A DNA stretch of 64,000 nucleotides. Source: Bifidobacterium sp. ESL0728 (GTDB lineage Bacteria > Actinomycetota > Actinomycetes > Actinomycetales > Bifidobacteriaceae). The stretch is from positions 124,001-188,000 of the forward strand of contig NZ_CP113925.1 of the NCBI RefSeq assembly GCF_029392015.1. The letters are read 5' to 3'. Position numbers and translations under genes: made by a program. Positions within the stretch are counted from its first letter, which is position 1. The number at the start of each line of letters is the position of its first letter. Below, in pieces: positions 37,388 through 45,780 of this stretch. Below the pieces are notes generated by a model. It was given only the letters and a program-made list of their open reading frames with translations, ran no database searches and had not been told where the DNA came from.

Positions 37388-38515
37388 ATGGCAAAAGTCG
37401 TATTTGACCATGTCACTCGTATCTACCCGGGCAACACGGAGCCCTCGGTATCCGATCTCTCACTTGACATTAAAGATGGTGAATTCCTCGTGCTCGTCGG
37501 CCCTTCCGGCTGCGGCAAGTCAACGACCCTGCGTATGCTCGCGGGCCTCGAGGAAGTCAACAAAGGCAAGATTTTCATTGGCGATAAGGACGTCACGACG
37601 ATGCAGCCGAAAGACCGCGATATCGCTATGGTCTTCCAGAATTACGCACTGTATCCGCACATGACCGTCGCCGACAACATGGGCTTCGCCCTGAAGATTG
37701 CAGGCGTTCCGAAGGCCGAGATTCGCCAGCGCGTCGAGGAGGCCGCCAAGGTCCTCGATCTGACCGAGTTCCTCGACCGCAAGCCGAAGGCACTTTCCGG
37801 TGGTCAGCGTCAGCGCGTCGCCATGGGCCGCGCAATCGTTCGTAAGCCTAAGGTCTTCCTGATGGACGAGCCGCTTTCCAACTTGGATGCGAAGCTCCGT
37901 GTGCAGACCCGTACCCAGATCGCCGCACTGCAGCGTCAGCTCGGCGTCACTACCCTCTACGTCACCCACGATCAGACCGAGGCTCTGACGATGGGCGACC
38001 GCATCGCCGTCATCAAGCTGGGCATCCTCCAGCAGGTCGGCGCTCCGACCGATCTCTATGACAAGCCGCAGAACGTCTTCGTCGCCGGCTTCATCGGCTC
38101 GCCTTCCATGAACATCAACACCCACCCGGTGGAGAACGGCAAGGCGAAGATCGGCAGCGATACCGTCGATCTCGATCCTGCCGCCGTCGACAAGCTCACC
38201 CCGGAAGACAAGGGCCGCATCGTTGTCGGCTTCCGTCCTGAGGACGCTTCGCTCGCCGCTCCTGACGAGGCCAACGCCTTCTCGCTCAAGGTCCAGAACG
38301 TTGAGGATCTGGGAAGCGACGGCTATATCTACGGCGATATCATCACCGACGGTTCCGCAGCCGAGTCCGCCGCCACGATGTCAGATCAGAACAAGCTGAC
38401 CACGATTCGCGTCAACCCGCGTGATCTGCCGAAGGTCGGCGAGACCGTCAAGATCAAGATCGATCCGTCCAAGATGCACCTGTTCTCCCCGGCTTCCGAG
38501 CTGCGCCTGAACTGA
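37388..38515 (+). CDS. ugpC: Sugar ABC transporter ATPase, MsmK/UgpC type
   Basis: A 375-residue ATPase that drives carbohydrate importers; in bifidobacteria and streptococci one such protein can serve several sugar transporters. Motifs: Walker [10 protein letters not shown], signature [14 protein letters not shown], Walker [13 protein letters not shown], switch His in [12 protein letters not shown]-terminal TOBE/OB region from about residue 245 ([12 protein letters not shown]) gives the typical length. AAAGGA lies ten bases before the ATG. It stands alone, with its own terminator and no permease genes nearby, consistent with a shared ATPase. Symbol given by family resemblance. Confidence 0.92.
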   Translation: MAKVVFDHVTRIYPGNTEPSVSDLSLDIKDGEFLVLVGPSGCGKSTTLRMLAGLEEVNKGKIFIGDKDVTTMQPKDRDIAMVFQNYALYPHMTVADNMGFALKIAGVPKAEIRQRVEEAAKVLDLTEFLDRKPKALSGGQRQRVAMGRAIVRKPKVFLMDEPLSNLDAKLRVQTRTQIAALQRQLGVTTLYVTHDQTEALTMGDRIAVIKLGILQQVGAPTDLYDKPQNVFVAGFIGSPSMNINTHPVENGKAKIGSDTVDLDPAAVDKLTPEDKGRIVVGFRPEDASLAAPDEANAFSLKVQNVEDLGSDGYIYGDIITDGSAAESAATMSDQNKLTTIRVNPRDLPKVGETVKIKIDPSKMHLFSPASELRLN

Positions 38516-38552
38516 TTCGCTGACATTTCAGCGTTTAGCGTCGTTTAAAAAG

Positions 38553-38580
38553 GGCCCGCACATTCGTGTGCGGGTCTTTT
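38553..38580 (+). terminator. Terminator of the UgpC-type gene
   Basis: A 10-bp stem (GGCCCGCACA, 38553-38562, with TGTGCGGGTC, 38567-38576; one G-U pair), loop TTCG and then a T-run. Confidence 0.9.
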
Positions 38581-38653
38581 TGCGTTTCGGCGCAATCGCA
38601 ATCGCAGTGCCGAAATTGCGTTTGCGACGCAAATGGCGCCTATAGCGTCCCAT

Positions 38654-38857
38654 GTGCAATGTGGGGTTGCGGATGTGTCGCAATGGGTGTCGGTTGCGTC
38701 GTGTGTGCAAGGTGGGGTTGCGGATGTGTCGCAATGGGTGTCGGTTGCGTCGTGTGTGCAATGTGGGGTTGCGGATGTGTCGCTGGTGGTGTCGGTTGCG
38801 TCGTGTGTGCAAGGTGGGGTTGCGGATGTGTTGCAATGGGCCTCAGTTGCGTCGTAT
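38654..38857. repeat. Four tandem copies of a 51-bp minisatellite
   Basis: Units start at 38654, 38705, 38756 and 38807 with GTGCAATGTGG or GTGCAAGGTGG and are almost identical; the last one diverges. Each contains TTGCG-N7-CGCAA. Several frames are open across it only because 51 is a multiple of three. Confidence 0.9.
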
Positions 38858-38967
38858 CTGCAATTGTCGGTTTGTGTTGCGGGCGGGGCTAGCTACTGTG
38901 AATAAGTGATGTGTGATTGGGTTTGCGTCGCTGATGGTGTTTATGGTGTCGTATGTGCAATGTGGGG

Positions 38968-39011
38968 TTGCGTTTGCGACGGGTTTGGCTGCTGTGGCGT
39001 CGCAAACGCAA
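38968..39011. repeat. 14-bp hairpin and outer 15-bp inverted repeats around the minisatellite
   Basis: TTGCGTTTGCGACG (38968-38981) and CGTCGCAAACGCAA (38998-39011) form a perfect stem with a 16-base loop. The same word with one more base lies at 38616-38630, so 38616-39011 is bounded by 15-bp inverted repeats. Confidence 0.75.
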
Positions 39012-39126
39012 TATGACGGCACGCGGGTGTGCCTATCTGCTACCGGTCCGCAACGATGCTGGACTATCCTACGCGGGCGGTAGATTGAGAGGTATGAAAA
39101 TAAGTGGTGGGATGCAAGGAATGCAA

Positions 39127-41046
39127 ATGGACCCCAGGGCGCTGAAGGCGACGTCCGTGACGGCCGCCGAGGCCGGCGATGAAGATGTCGCCGAACCCCA
39201 CGCGCTGCAGATCACTGCCGCGAGCTCGAACCCGAAGATGTTCACCCTGCCATGGGAAAAGCCGCTGGCGACATGGCCCAAGGAGCTTCTTGCGAATCTG
39301 CCGCGAGGCATCTCCCGGCACGTCGTGCGTTTCGTACACGTCGGCGACGAGATCTACGCGATGAAGGAAATCACCAGTCGCGTGGCAGCGCACGAATACG
39401 AGCTGTTGCGGCGTCTGCAGAAGCTGGAACTGCCCACCGTCACGCCGATTGCCGTGGTCACCGGCCGGCATACCCGCGAGGGCGAGCCGCTGGAATCGAT
39501 TCTGGTGACCAAGCAGCTCAAGTTCTCGCTGCCGTATCGTGCGCTGTTCGCCGGAAATCTCCGGCCCGATACCGCCGACCGTTTGATCGACGCGCTCGCC
39601 GTCTTGATGGTCCGTCTGCACCTTTCCGGTTTCTATTGGGGCGACGTCTCGCTTTCCAATGTGCTCTTCCTGCGCGACGCCGACGCGTTTTCGGCTTTCC
39701 TGGTTGACGCGGAAACCGGCGCGCTTTATACAACGCTTACCGAGGGCCAGCGCAATTATGACATGGACCTGGCGCGCACCAATATCATCGGCGAGCTCAT
39801 GGATCTGAGCTCCGGCAAGCTGCTGCCCGATGAGGTGGACGAGGTCGAGGTCGGCGACCGGTTGATCGAGCGCTACGACTCGCTGTGGGGTGCGCTGACC
39901 GATCAGGAGGACTTCGGCCCCGACGAGATGTGGAAGATCGAGAAGCGCGTCAACAAGCTCAACGACTTGGGCTTCGACGTCGACGAGCTTGAGGTCAAAA
40001 CCGTCGACGATGGCAAGCGCGTGCTGGTCCGTCCGCGCGTGGTCGATGCCGGTTATGCCTCCCGCAAGCTGCTGCGGCTCACGGGCCTCGACGTTCAGGA
40101 GAACCAGGCACGCCGGCTTTTGAACGATTTGGATGCCTACCGCGCCTCCACTTGGCGTGACGGCGAGGAGCTGGAAATCGTGGCGACCGACTGGATGCGC
40201 GAGGTCTTCGAGCCCGTCGTGCGCATGATCCCCAAGGAATACCGCTCCAAGATCGAGCCGGCGCAGTTCTTCCACGAGGTTTTGCAAAATCGTTGGTATA
40301 TGGCCGAAAAGGCCGGGCACGACGTGTCCACGGCCGTGGCCGCGAGCGATTACATCAAGCACAATCTGCCAAAGTACAACCTTGACTCCAAGGCGCTCGC
40401 CGAGATCAATGCGGACGCAGATTCCGGCGTGGTCGACGACAGCTCGACCTACGACCAGGCCGCAGAGGGTGCGGACGATACGGATAGCGAGGACGCTGCG
40501 GACACCGTGGGTTCCGACAACGATGATGTCGACAGCATCGGGCGTGGCGATTACAGCGCGCTTGGCGACGGTCTGGGCAATCTAGGCGCAACGCAAACCA
40601 CCGGCGAGGATTTCAATAACCTAGATACCGATTCGGACGTGTCGGAAGACATCTGGCCGACTCAGCCCGACCCGGCCACGGCTGCTGCGCGTAATGCAAA
40701 TAGCGGGCCCATGACGGACGCCGGCTCAGAAACCGGCCACGCAAAGAAAAGCGCCGGCGGTGGGAATGGTGCTGGTGCCAAAGTTTCCGACGCCGCTGGC
40801 GCCGACGTTTCTGGTGTCGCTGGGGATGACGTTTCCGACGCTGACGTTTCCGGCGCCGCTGGGGATGGTGCTGGTGCTGCTCTGAATGATGCGAATGCCA
40901 ATGCTTCTGACGCTTCTGACGCTGGCGTTTCTGATGCCACTGGGGATGGTGTTGGCGTCGACGCTTCTGATATCGGCGATTCCGACGATGACGACGATTA
41001 TGATCCGGCCGAATACGACCAGGACGCCGCCGTCTGGAGCCACTGA
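39127..41046 (+). CDS. DUF4032 protein with kinase-like N-terminal fold
   Basis: About 639 residues. The N-terminal 220 residues look like the LPS-kinase/WaaP-type fold (FVHVGDEIYAMKEIT with a Lys, YWGDVSLSNVLF resembling a catalytic loop, FLVDAETG resembling DFG). The middle region (about 225-430) matches the DUF4032 family known from actinobacteria. The last 200 residues are low-complexity Asp/Ala/Ser/Gly, with repeated DVSGAAGD-like pieces. ATG 39127 is preferred because AAGGA (39116-39120) precedes it by six bases; ATG 39094 and a longer frame to 38953 are alternatives, and the longer one runs into the repeat region. Substrate of the kinase-like domain is unknown. Confidence 0.8.
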   Translation: MDPRALKATSVTAAEAGDEDVAEPHALQITAASSNPKMFTLPWEKPLATWPKELLANLPRGISRHVVRFVHVGDEIYAMKEITSRVAAHEYELLRRLQKLELPTVTPIAVVTGRHTREGEPLESILVTKQLKFSLPYRALFAGNLRPDTADRLIDALAVLMVRLHLSGFYWGDVSLSNVLFLRDADAFSAFLVDAETGALYTTLTEGQRNYDMDLARTNIIGELMDLSSGKLLPDEVDEVEVGDRLIERYDSLWGALTDQEDFGPDEMWKIEKRVNKLNDLGFDVDELEVKTVDDGKRVLVRPRVVDAGYASRKLLRLTGLDVQENQARRLLNDLDAYRASTWRDGEELEIVATDWMREVFEPVVRMIPKEYRSKIEPAQFFHEVLQNRWYMAEKAGHDVSTAVAASDYIKHNLPKYNLDSKALAEINADADSGVVDDSSTYDQAAEGADDTDSEDAADTVGSDNDDVDSIGRGDYSALGDGLGNLGATQTTGEDFNNLDTDSDVSEDIWPTQPDPATAAARNANSGPMTDAGSETGHAKKSAGGGNGAGAKVSDAAGADVSGVAGDDVSDADVSGAAGDGAGAALNDANANASDASDAGVSDATGDGVGVDASDIGDSDDDDDYDPAEYDQDAAVWSH

Positions 41047-41080
41047 GCGATCCCGAAGGTCCGAAGCTCGAGATTTCTGC

Positions 41081-41204
41081 GCTAACTGTGTTTTTTTACT
41101 TGCGATAAGAGGGTTACTAAGTAAAAAGACACATTTGAGCACGCTAATTGTGTCTTTTTACTTAGTCGGTACGAGCAAGCAAGTAAAAAGACACAAATAC
41201 GAAG
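41081..41204. repeat. Two tandem 62-bp units with GTAAAAAGACACA palindromes
   Basis: Units 41081-41142 and 41143-41204. Each has TGTGT(C/T)TTTTTAC near its start and GTAAAAAGACACA near its end with a variable middle. ACTAAGTAAAAAGACACA (41116-41133) and its exact complement (41149-41166) make an 18-bp stem with a 15-base loop across the unit border. An outer 17-bp pair with one mismatch encloses it (41087-41103 and 41179-41195). The hairpin may end the DUF4032 transcript. No gene was found in 41047-41607. Confidence 0.85.
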
Positions 41205-41528
41205 TGGTGGGCAGGCATAAACGTGGACTTGAACTGAATCCGAGAGCCTGCGAACCCTTTATCCACCGTACGGCTGCATTCGGTATTGCCATGTGAAAGG
41301 CCAAATCTTCCAATCCGGATTTTACCTTTCGGGCTTGCGGCCTTTAGATCTGAGGCTATTGCCGAAATACGCGTCCGGAATCAGCCCTAGGCATTGAAAG
41401 AGTAGCGGAAGAAGGGGTCGAATCTTTCTGACCCAATCTTAAACAGCTTTGATACCATATGGCAGAACGTTTTAAAGCTGAGTTCGATGCATGTCTTAGC
41501 CGATAGCCCAAAATCTGGGTTCGAAATT

Positions 41529-41578
41529 TGCAAAAATAAACCCGAACCACATCTCGTGAATGGGGATGAGATTCGGGC
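41529..41578 (-). terminator. Intrinsic terminator of rlmB
   Basis: On the minus strand CCCGAATCTC pairs with GAGA and TTCGGG (41542-41578, with a bulge), followed by TTTATTTTTGC. It lies 30 bases after the stop. Confidence 0.7.
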
Positions 41579-41607
41579 GTAAGCGGATAAGCGTGTTGTC
41601 GCCGGTT

Positions 41608-42612
41608 TTATTTGCTGCTGTCGGCCTGTTCCCCGGCCTTGCTGCGGGCGCGGGAGACGGCGTAGAGGCTGATGCCCGCCGCCACGGAGGCGTTGAGCGA
41701 CTCGACTTCGCTGGAAATCGGAATGCCGGCGATGGAATCGCAAGCCTCGCGCACCAGGCGGCTCAGGCCCTTGCCTTCCGAGCCCAGCACGACCACCAGC
41801 GGGTCGGTCTCGAAGCCGCTTTCGCCGACAATCGCGTTGCCGCCACCGTCAAGTCCGACCACGTAATAGCCGCGTTCCTTCATCGCCTCGATGGCTTTGG
41901 TCAGATTGACCACGCGGGCCACGGGCAGGTGAGCGGCCGCGCCGGCCGAGACCTTCCAGGCTGCGGCGTTGACTGAGGCCGAACGTCGTTCCGGAAGAAT
42001 GACGCCGTTGGCGCCGAATGCCGCCGCCGAACGGATGACAGCGCCGAGGTTCTGCGGGTCGGTGACGCCATCCAGTGCGATAAAGAGCGGGCGGGCATTG
42101 ATGCGGGCGCTTTGCGAATCGGCCTCTTCCATGGCGTGCGATTTCTTATCCGCGCGATCGGCGAGCTCCGCCAGTGTGTGATACTGGTAAGGCTGCACCT
42201 TCAGAATGATGCCCTGATGGTTGCGCGAGTGCGCAATGCGGTCCATCTCCAGCCGGTCGGCCTCAAGCAGGTTCAGCCCTTGCATACCGGCGAGCTTCAC
42301 GATTTCGCGGGTGCGATCGTCGTGCTCGATGCGATTGGCGATATAAAGCTGCGTGCTCGGCACCCCAACGCGCAGCGCCTCAAGCACCGCGTTGCGGCCG
42401 ACCACCAGATCGTCGGATTCGGAGGTGTACCTTGCCGCGCGCCGACGTGCCGCCAGCCGCGGATCGGCGAAACGGCGCTTCTCGTTCTGCTTCTTCGCGC
42501 GATACGCTTTGTGATACACACGATCCTCGGCCTTGGGCGTCGGCCCGCGGCCTTTCAACGCGTTGCGATGTTTTCCGCCCGAACCTTTGACCGGGCCCTT
42601 CTTGTTAGTCAT
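41608..42612 (-). CDS. rlmB: 23S rRNA (guanosine-2'-O-)-methyltransferase RlmB
   Basis: A 334-residue SpoU/TrmH-family enzyme that methylates the 2'-OH of a guanosine in 23S rRNA with SAM. It has a basic N-terminal extension (about 65 residues), a substrate-binding domain (VVGRNAVLEAL) and the SPOUT domain. Motifs in the latter: LDGVTDPQNLGAVIRSA, VVLGSEGKGLSRLV and IPISSEVESLNASVAAGISLYA, forming the trefoil knot. The bases around the start lie about 80 bases from the 62-bp repeat cluster. The family is clear; the exact target site is by family resemblance. Confidence 0.93.
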   Translation of the reverse strand: MTNKKGPVKGSGGKHRNALKGRGPTPKAEDRVYHKAYRAKKQNEKRRFADPRLAARRRAARYTSESDDLVVGRNAVLEALRVGVPSTQLYIANRIEHDDRTREIVKLAGMQGLNLLEADRLEMDRIAHSRNHQGIILKVQPYQYHTLAELADRADKKSHAMEEADSQSARINARPLFIALDGVTDPQNLGAVIRSAAAFGANGVILPERRSASVNAAAWKVSAGAAAHLPVARVVNLTKAIEAMKERGYYVVGLDGGGNAIVGESGFETDPLVVVLGSEGKGLSRLVREACDSIAGIPISSEVESLNASVAAGISLYAVSRARSKAGEQADSSK

Positions 42613-42694
42613 GCCCCAATTGTCCCAGCACCCCGCGCCAACCTTGCCAGCAGTCCGCGCGTGTCAGCTCAGCTGCTGTCCCTCTTCTATCCGC

Positions 42695-42901
42695 AAAAGG
42701 TGCTTTTCTCCTCAGTAAAAGCGCCAATCAGTGCGAAAAGCACTAAAAATGCCCCGAAAAGGTGCTTTTCTCCTCGGTAAAAGCGCCAATCAGTGCGAAA
42801 AGCACCAAAAATGCCCTGAAAAGGTGCTTTTCGCCTCGACAAGAGCTGGTTCCAGTGAGAAAAGCACCATTATGGGTCGATTTTGGTGCTTTTCTCACTG
42901 G
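42695..42901. repeat. Three tandem 62-bp units with GGTGCTTTTC palindromes plus a terminal hairpin
   Basis: Units start at 42695, 42757 and 42819 (the last is 61 long). Each has GGTGCTTTTC near its start and GAAAAGCAC about 40 bases in. A fourth GGTGCTTTTC is at 42885, again 62 from the previous one. CCAGTGAGAAAAGCACC (42852-42868) and its exact complement (42885-42901) form a 17-bp stem with a 16-base loop. The array lies between dcd (its end at 42966) and rlmB (start 42612), so the last hairpin may end the dcd transcript. Confidence 0.9.
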
Positions 42902-42965
42902 CTTGACGTGACGGCGATAGCAAAGCAAGCGATGGCGGGAACGGCGAGCATTGCCGCGCCCGCTT

Positions 42966-43547
42966 TCAGTCCTTGATCTCGGCCTTGTAGAAGTTGACGT
43001 AGGAACGCGACGGGGTGGGGCCGCGCTGGCCCTGATAGTGCGAGCCGACGCCGGTCGAACCGTAGGGGTGCGCGGCGGGGGAGCTGAGCTCGAAGAAGCA
43101 CATCTGTCCGATTTTCATGCCCGGCCAGAGTTTCACCGGCAGCGTGCTGACGTTGGAAAGTTCCAGCGTGATGTGCCCCTCAAAGCCAGGGTCGATGAAA
43201 CCGGCGGTGGAGTGCGTCAGAATGCCGAGCCGCCCGAGCGAGCTCTTGCCCTCAAGCCGCGCCGCGATGGTGCCGTCGAGCTTGACGTACTCCCAAGTGG
43301 AGGCCAGTGCGAACTCGCCGGGGTGCATGATCCACGGCTCGTCCGGCCCGACCTCGAACTGCTCGGTCAGGTCGCCTTGGTTCTCTGCCGGATCGACGTA
43401 GGTATAGGCATGGTTGTTGAAAAGCCTGAAATACCGGTCGAGCCGCACATCGATGGAGGCGGGCTGCACCATCTCGGGCGTCCACGGATCCAGCGAGATA
43501 TGGCCGTCGGCCTGGGCGGCGAGGATGTCACGATCTGACAGCAGCAT
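42966..43547 (-). CDS. dcd: dCTP deaminase
   Basis: A 193-residue enzyme of the dCTP deaminase/dUTPase family supplying dUMP or dUTP for thymidylate synthesis. Key segments: [11 protein letters not shown] (phosphate binding), [22 protein letters not shown] (with the catalytic Glu) and a C-terminal [15 protein letters not shown] that closes on the nucleotide. Length and motifs match the family well. In many actinobacteria the enzyme is bifunctional (deaminase plus pyrophosphatase); this cannot be settled by eye here. Confidence 0.95.
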   Translation of the reverse strand: MLLSDRDILAAQADGHISLDPWTPEMVQPASIDVRLDRYFRLFNNHAYTYVDPAENQGDLTEQFEVGPDEPWIMHPGEFALASTWEYVKLDGTIAARLEGKSSLGRLGILTHSTAGFIDPGFEGHITLELSNVSTLPVKLWPGMKIGQMCFFELSSPAAHPYGSTGVGSHYQGQRGPTPSRSYVNFYKAEIKD

Positions 43548-44133
43548 ACGTTCCTCCAGATTGGGTTATGTGCCCAACGGTCGATCAGGCAGAGCCGCGG
43601 AAATCAGCGATAGTGCCTGCCGACGTTAGATTATTTCCTGCTTTCAAGTGTAGACGTTACCGGCGTCGAAGTTGGCGGGAGATCAACGGCCGTTCCATGA
43701 AGGCGCTCGGCGGGCTCAGTCTCGCTCATACCTCGCTATCGAAACGGACAGGATACAATCAAGGGAAACAACAGTGTTGCGCTTCTGGCTTGAACTCGGG
43801 TGGGGGTTGGACATAGCTGTTGTGTGGGCGGGACATTCGCGGGATGCTCGCTTTAATCCCGTTCGATATCGGTTTTGGTTATGCTGAGAACTTGTGTCGG
43901 CCAGTTGTATTTGACACTTGTTTTTGCCGGATAACATGTATTCGGCCTTGATTCGATTCGCGGCGTTTGCCGTTCAGTGTTTGAGCTCTGGAGTTTGGTG
44001 TTTGTGTTTGATGTCTGGCGCTTGGTTTGGTGCTTGGCTTTGATCGTTGAGGTGTGCGATGCCTTTGTGTTGGTGCTTTTGCTGCTGTGTCACGAAAGTT
44101 TTACACTGACCACGACCTGTTCGGAGGTTTCGT

Positions 44134-44202
44134 ATGCTCGTTCGTCCGAAATTCCGCAGGAAAACCGAAAAAAATGGTCAAAAAACCAAAATTTTCAGGT
44201 AA
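44134..44202 (+). CDS. Possible 22-residue basic peptide
   Basis: ATG 44134 has a strong GGAGG (44123-44127) six bases upstream and reads 22 codons rich in Lys and Arg (MLVRPKFRRKTEKNG and on) to TAA. TTTTCAGGTAA is repeated around the stop. A terminator lies downstream at 44331. It could be a leader peptide, a small protein or chance. The rest of 43548-44759 holds no gene that can be supported. TTGACA at 43911-43916 is a possible -35 box, with no good -10 partner at normal spacing. Confidence 0.3.
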   Translation: MLVRPKFRRKTEKNGQKTKIFR

Positions 44203-44330
44203 TTTTCAGGTAATCCGATTCTTGCGTCAAGGATTGTGGAGTTATATAAGAGTTGTCAGCAAGAGCTGGCCGGTGATCTTGAGGTTTGGATTTTCCGATA
44301 ATTGAACCCTTTCTTCTTCTCTCTTCTCTT

Positions 44331-44364
44331 CCCCGGTGCGTTCTAGCACCGGGGTTTCTCTTTT
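44331..44364 (+). terminator. Terminator in the gap before the 44760 gene
   Basis: CCCCGGTGC (44331-44339), loop GTTCTA and GCACCGGGG (44346-44354), followed by TTTCTCTTTT. No annotated gene ends close upstream, so it points to a transcript in 43900-44330, such as the small ORF or a non-coding RNA. Confidence 0.7.
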
Positions 44365-44759
44365 CCGCGGGCTTTGCAGGTCTCGACGCGGGTTGCCGCG
44401 TGTGCGGTATGGCGGAAGCGGGATTATTGGGGGTTATAGGCCAATAATCCCGGAAACGGGCAATGTTATGCTACGCAAAAAATTTGCATTCAGACATGTA
44501 ACTCGACATTTAACCCACGCATAATAAATACATTTGGCGTAAGTTGTGCAGTGTAAGTCGTGCGGCGTGCAGTGTGTGGCGTGCAGCGTGCGGCGCGCAA
44601 TGTGACCGTGTCGCGTACGCTATCCGGCATATCGCGTTCGCGCGAGGTAAACTAAAACAAACAGTTCGTTTCGCAGACGGATGACGCCATAAATCCGTTG
44701 TATGGAATCGTGAGTTTATATCACGGATACGGATTCGGGCAGACGGGACAAACGAGGAT

Positions 44760-45425
44760 ATGAAGGATTCCGACCATCGCGACAATCGGGGCAGTGTTTC
44801 GCGCCCGGACCCCCACAACGGTTCCCGGCCCGACAATGCGCATGTTTACAGCGTCAACGAGCTACGTCACGATAGGCCCGAGGAGCTGCGCAAAGCCCGT
44901 CGCCGCAAGTCTTTTATTATCAGCGCGATCGTCGTTATCGTCGTTATCATTGCGATTGTCGTGGCGCTGTTGGTGTCGCTCAAAACGCTCAAACATAACA
45001 CAAGTTCGTTGACCGGAGACGATACGTCCACGGTGGTCAAGGGCAAGACCAAGGCTCCGCAAAACGACGCCAACCAAATGAAGCAGGGCATCGAACAATT
45101 CGCCGGAACCTGCTCAAGCGGTTGGATGGACGTGGATGTTTCCGGCCAACTGCCCGGGGCCGGCCCCGCGTCGTTCTGCACTTCGACCCAGGTCGCGTTC
45201 ATCACGTTCCAGACCAAGGCCGCGGCTTCGATGGACGGAGACATGGTTCGCTCGCAGGCTCCGAACCTCATCGACCAGTACGCCGGCAGCAAGGTCGACC
45301 AGAACGATTTGCGTGTGTTGAGCAACGACCAGTGGATGGCCGTTGGCAAGACCGACGCGATGAAGGCATTGCAGCAGCAGTGGGGTGGCAAGCTGGAGGA
45401 GATCGGGTCTGGCGATTCCGACTGA
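44760..45425 (+). CDS. Single-helix membrane protein of unknown function
   Basis: A 221-residue protein with a hydrophilic cytoplasmic N-terminus (about 50 residues, with RKARRRKS just before the membrane). One transmembrane helix follows (SFIISAIVVIVVIIAIVVALLV), then an extracytoplasmic domain of about 145 residues with two Cys (CSSGWMDV and FCTST) that could form a disulphide. The positive-inside rule supports this orientation. The C-terminal GDSD codons lie in a tandem 30-bp repeat that contains the stop. The extracytoplasmic part resembles actinobacterial DUF4245-like proteins in layout, but this was not confirmed. GAGG is close to the ATG. Confidence 0.7.
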   Translation: MKDSDHRDNRGSVSRPDPHNGSRPDNAHVYSVNELRHDRPEELRKARRRKSFIISAIVVIVVIIAIVVALLVSLKTLKHNTSSLTGDDTSTVVKGKTKAPQNDANQMKQGIEQFAGTCSSGWMDVDVSGQLPGAGPASFCTSTQVAFITFQTKAAASMDGDMVRSQAPNLIDQYAGSKVDQNDLRVLSNDQWMAVGKTDAMKALQQQWGGKLEEIGSGDSD

Positions 45426-45480
45426 GGACTGGCTTATTCTGGCGATTCCGACTGAGGACTGGCTTATTCTGGCGATTCTG
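45410..45480 (+). repeat. 30-bp tandem repeat across the stop codon
   Basis: Units at 45410-45439 and 45440-45469 are identical (TGGCGATTCCGACTGAGGAC and ten more bases), with a partial third copy. The first unit contains the stop TGA of the 44760 gene, and the second carries a spare in-phase copy of the end, so expansion or loss would not change the protein. Confidence 0.9.
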
Positions 45481-45780
45481 ACCGATTCTAACTGGGGAAT
45501 GGCGCTATCTATGCTTTAGCGACGAGTACGGCTTCCCGAACCTTTCAGCGAGAATTCGCGACTATATTGGCATGATTGGCATGATTGGCATGAAGCATGT
45601 CTTCAACCAGAGCGTACCGGTTCTGAGAATGCGGTCAATCCGAACGAAACTTGTGCGCCTGTCCTCTTATTACCGCCCCTTATCAGTTGACGTTTAGTCA
45701 GTATGTTGTCGTCGGTTTGTTCCGAATCCGCGAGTGAACATTTTGGGCTGCTGTAACACTTGCCGTTTATCATGGTGTCT

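Noticed and set aside
38566-38909. Several overlapping open frames with Cys/Trp/Val repeats
   Set aside because: They are produced by the 51-bp minisatellite, whose length is a multiple of three; none has a ribosome site or a domain.
41238-41300. A tRNA-like stretch GGACTTGAACTGAATCC
   Set aside because: No acceptor stem or anticodon arm can be folded around it.
41081-42901. The 62-bp units as a CRISPR array
   Set aside because: The units are palindromic throughout, spacers are partly the same, there are only two or three units per place, and no cas genes are near.
43568-44524. Short frames in the gap after dcd
   Set aside because: They overlap each other, lack ribosome sites and have unlikely composition (for example a run of Val/Leu/Cys/Trp). 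Only the 22-codon frame with GGAGG was kept, at low confidence.
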